64,000 nucleotides of DNA from assembly GCF_003171515.1 (NCBI RefSeq), contig NC_089390.1, forward strand, positions 5,642,001 through 5,706,000. The letters are read 5' to 3'. Numbering within the stretch: position 1 is the stretch's first letter; each line of letters starts with the position of its first letter. Shown piece after piece: positions 62,616 through 64,000 of this stretch. Under the pieces are notes generated by a model that saw only the letters and a list, made by a program, of their open reading frames with translations, was not told where the DNA came from and did no database searches. Made by a program: the position numbers and the translations under genes. Source of the DNA: Pyrenophora tritici-repentis (taxonomy: Eukaryota > Ascomycota > Dothideomycetes > Pleosporales > Pleosporaceae).

Positions 62616-64000
62616 TCAGTTCTCACCACAATCAATCGTGGGCTCGGTGCCATCGCTCGTAGGCTCGGTGCCTGTCTTGTTTGTAGGCTCGGTGCCTGTC
62701 TTGTCTGTAGGCTCGGTGCCTGTCTTGTTCGTAGGCTTGGTGCCTGGCTTGTTCGTAGGCTCGATGCCTGTGGTGTCGCGATTCACCCATCCCTGTACAC
62801 GAAGTTCGAGCTCGTTGGTGTCAATGAGATGCTCTAAAGCAGAGTTGCTCGCTGCCTTTGTCATCGCATCTGCTGGGTTGTCTCTGCCGTCAATCCAGCG
62901 GATATCCATGAGATCGTTGCGCTCGTATGCCTCGCGCAATGCCATGATGTCTATCATGAGACGTTTCTCCTTAGTAGTGCCGAGTTTGACGAGACAGTCG
63001 TACAAGGATCGTGAATCCGTGCATGCGACAATAGAGACCTTAGGGAAAGACAGTCGGTCCATAATCATGTCAATCGTGGTGCCGATGGCCAGTGCAATGT
63101 CAACGCCATGTGCCATTGCATAGATCTCCGATGCTAGAACGCTCCTTGTGACGCGTTTGCATTTAGTGGAGGACCAGTGAATAATGTTGCCACGTATCTT
63201 AAAGCTGCCGTCTGAAGATGCAGTCTCGTTACCAAGAATAATAACGTATCCCATTTGAGAGCTCATGTCCTTGTTGTTGGCAAACGAGGCGTCCACCATC
63301 GTGTATAGCTTGAGATCTTTCATCTCAATAGGCACGTAGCTAAGTCCGCGAGAGACGTTTTTCTTCTGCCAGTTAATGCGCTTATTCAATCTGGATATTT
63401 CTTCTTTTGTCGGTTCAGTCGCTTGCGCTGCAGCGGCGAGATCAAAGCTTGCCTCTGGTTGACAGATAGTCGCGATATATGCTCCTCGTGCTCGTTGTTG
63501 TATGTAGGACTTTGCATCAACAGCGTTCTCAAGTTTCTCACCTTGCTTCTTCTGCCGTAAAGTAATGACGTTGCCACTGCCAAGATGTACCATACAGCCA
63601 TTAAACTCGATAGGGTCAGTGTCTGTGAGGTACTTTTTGTCCTTAGCTTTGAAACGGAGCTCCTTGTCCTCTCTATCAGCGAATGCGTTGTCTGAGAGAC
63701 CAAGAGTGTCGTCGGTTTGCATGCCAACAATGCCGAAACCTGTGGTTGTTCCAGCGTCGGTGGCCTTGGAGATGAGGAGGCATGGGTCGTACGTAGACGT
63801 CTCCATGTTGAGTGTCGTCGTGTGGTGTTTGAAGTATGTTGACCACCAGTAGGCACCTGCTTCGGCGATGCCATACAGTGGTTTCACCACGACCATGATG
63901 GTTCCTTGTGGGTACACTTTGCGGAGTTGTACAGGCAGGTCTGCAATGATAGTGCGCTGGAGGCGGTCGTCGGACTGCGTGTACGCCTGCGTGATGTCTC
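62616..64000 (-). CDS. Ty1/copia reverse transcriptase-RNase H, partial
   Basis: The C-terminal part of a copia polyprotein is open from the right window edge to 62616. Upstream of 63917 the frame continues with DITQAYTQSDDRLQRT, so the gene runs off the window. The RT catalytic box is GMQTDDTLGL (xTDD instead of YVDD). RNase H residues are seen in LYTMVDASFA (D), SEIYAMAHG (E) and CTDSRSLYDCL (D), ending in DGRDNPADAMTKA. The C-terminus adds a tail of GTEPTNKT repeats encoded by 24-bp units. No in-frame stop is present, in contrast to the copia at 1-4101, so this element is younger or has escaped RIP. It belongs to a different copia lineage, judging by the RT box. Confidence 0.9.
   Translation of the reverse strand, partial: DITQAYTQSDDRLQRTIIADLPVQLRKVYPQGTIMVVVKPLYGIAEAGAYWWSTYFKHHTTTLNMETSTYDPCLLISKATDAGTTTGFGIVGMQTDDTLGLSDNAFADREDKELRFKAKDKKYLTDTDPIEFNGCMVHLGSGNVITLRQKKQGEKLENAVDAKSYIQQRARGAYIATICQPEASFDLAAAAQATEPTKEEISRLNKRINWQKKNVSRGLSYVPIEMKDLKLYTMVDASFANNKDMSSQMGYVIILGNETASSDGSFKIRGNIIHWSSTKCKRVTRSVLASEIYAMAHGVDIALAIGTTIDMIMDRLSFPKVSIVACTDSRSLYDCLVKLGTTKEKRLMIDIMALREAYERNDLMDIRWIDGRDNPADAMTKAASNSALEHLIDTNELELRVQGWVNRDTTGIEPTNKPGTKPTNKTGTEPTDKTGTEPTNKTGTEPTSDGTEPTIDCGEN
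62641..62773 (-). repeat. 24-bp coding minisatellite in copia C-terminus
   Basis: GGCTCGGTGC, or a one-base variant, begins at 62641, 62662, 62686, 62710, 62734 and 62758; all but the first spacing are exactly 24 bp. On the minus strand it encodes about six copies of an eight-residue unit, GTEPTNKT and variants. Confidence 0.92.

Overview
The window is fungal chromosomal DNA, most likely from a filamentous ascomycete of the Dothideomycetes, probably Pleosporales. Genes carry short GT-AG introns of about 45-75 bp. Families typical of Pezizomycotina are present: HET domain, fungal rhodopsin-domain membrane proteins, RTA1-like protein, Zn2Cys6 factor, NACHT protein with a fungal N-terminus. Old transposons carry nonsense codons of the kind left by repeat-induced point mutation (RIP). 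The lineage is inferred from gene content; no database search was possible.

Layout. 1-12 kb is a transposon nest: a Ty1/copia gag-pol relic with in-frame TAG codons, two nearly identical hAT transposons nested head-against-head into a 6.2 kb palindrome, three short hAT-type MITEs, and a NACHT gene broken by them. 14.4-15.8 kb holds an intact rhodopsin-domain gene. 16.4-19.8 kb is a two-gene DD34E transposon with about 100-bp inverted repeats. 21.5-36.6 kb is gene-rich: a broken Zn2Cys6 regulator, an RTA1-like membrane protein with an apparent one-base deletion, a DUF2231 membrane protein, a HET protein, a secreted protein with three six-cysteine modules, a GMC oxidoreductase, a second rhodopsin-domain protein and a type-B carboxylesterase. 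36.8-40.6 kb is degenerate satellite sequence split by a RIP-damaged pogo/Fot1 transposon. 41.3-60.3 kb is conserved core sequence: a large acidic Ser/Pro-rich protein, glutamine synthetase, Mediator subunit 1, a small zinc-ligand protein, a GFA-domain enzyme, the TFIIH subunit Tfb5, a single-pass PPxY membrane protein and a short beta-carbonic-anhydrase-like protein. 60.8-62.2 kb is a second block of the satellite family, and 62.3-64 kb is the 3' part of a second, open copia element that runs off the window.

The housekeeping genes (glutamine synthetase, MED1, Tfb5) serve nitrogen assimilation and transcription and form no operon-like unit. The accessory genes (HET, NACHT, cysteine-rich secreted protein, rhodopsin-domain proteins) suggest self/non-self recognition and host or environment sensing, which often cluster beside transposons in fungi.

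The strongest observations are: (1) an hAT element inserted 46 bp inside another copy of itself, with an 8-bp target duplication, followed by inversion of the 40-bp palindrome centre; (2) the three-module secreted cysteine-rich protein with a KR-EA processing site; (3) the two-gene DD34E transposon; (4) a promoter-like satellite family at three loci. Exon boundaries were placed by eye from splice consensus and reading-frame arithmetic.
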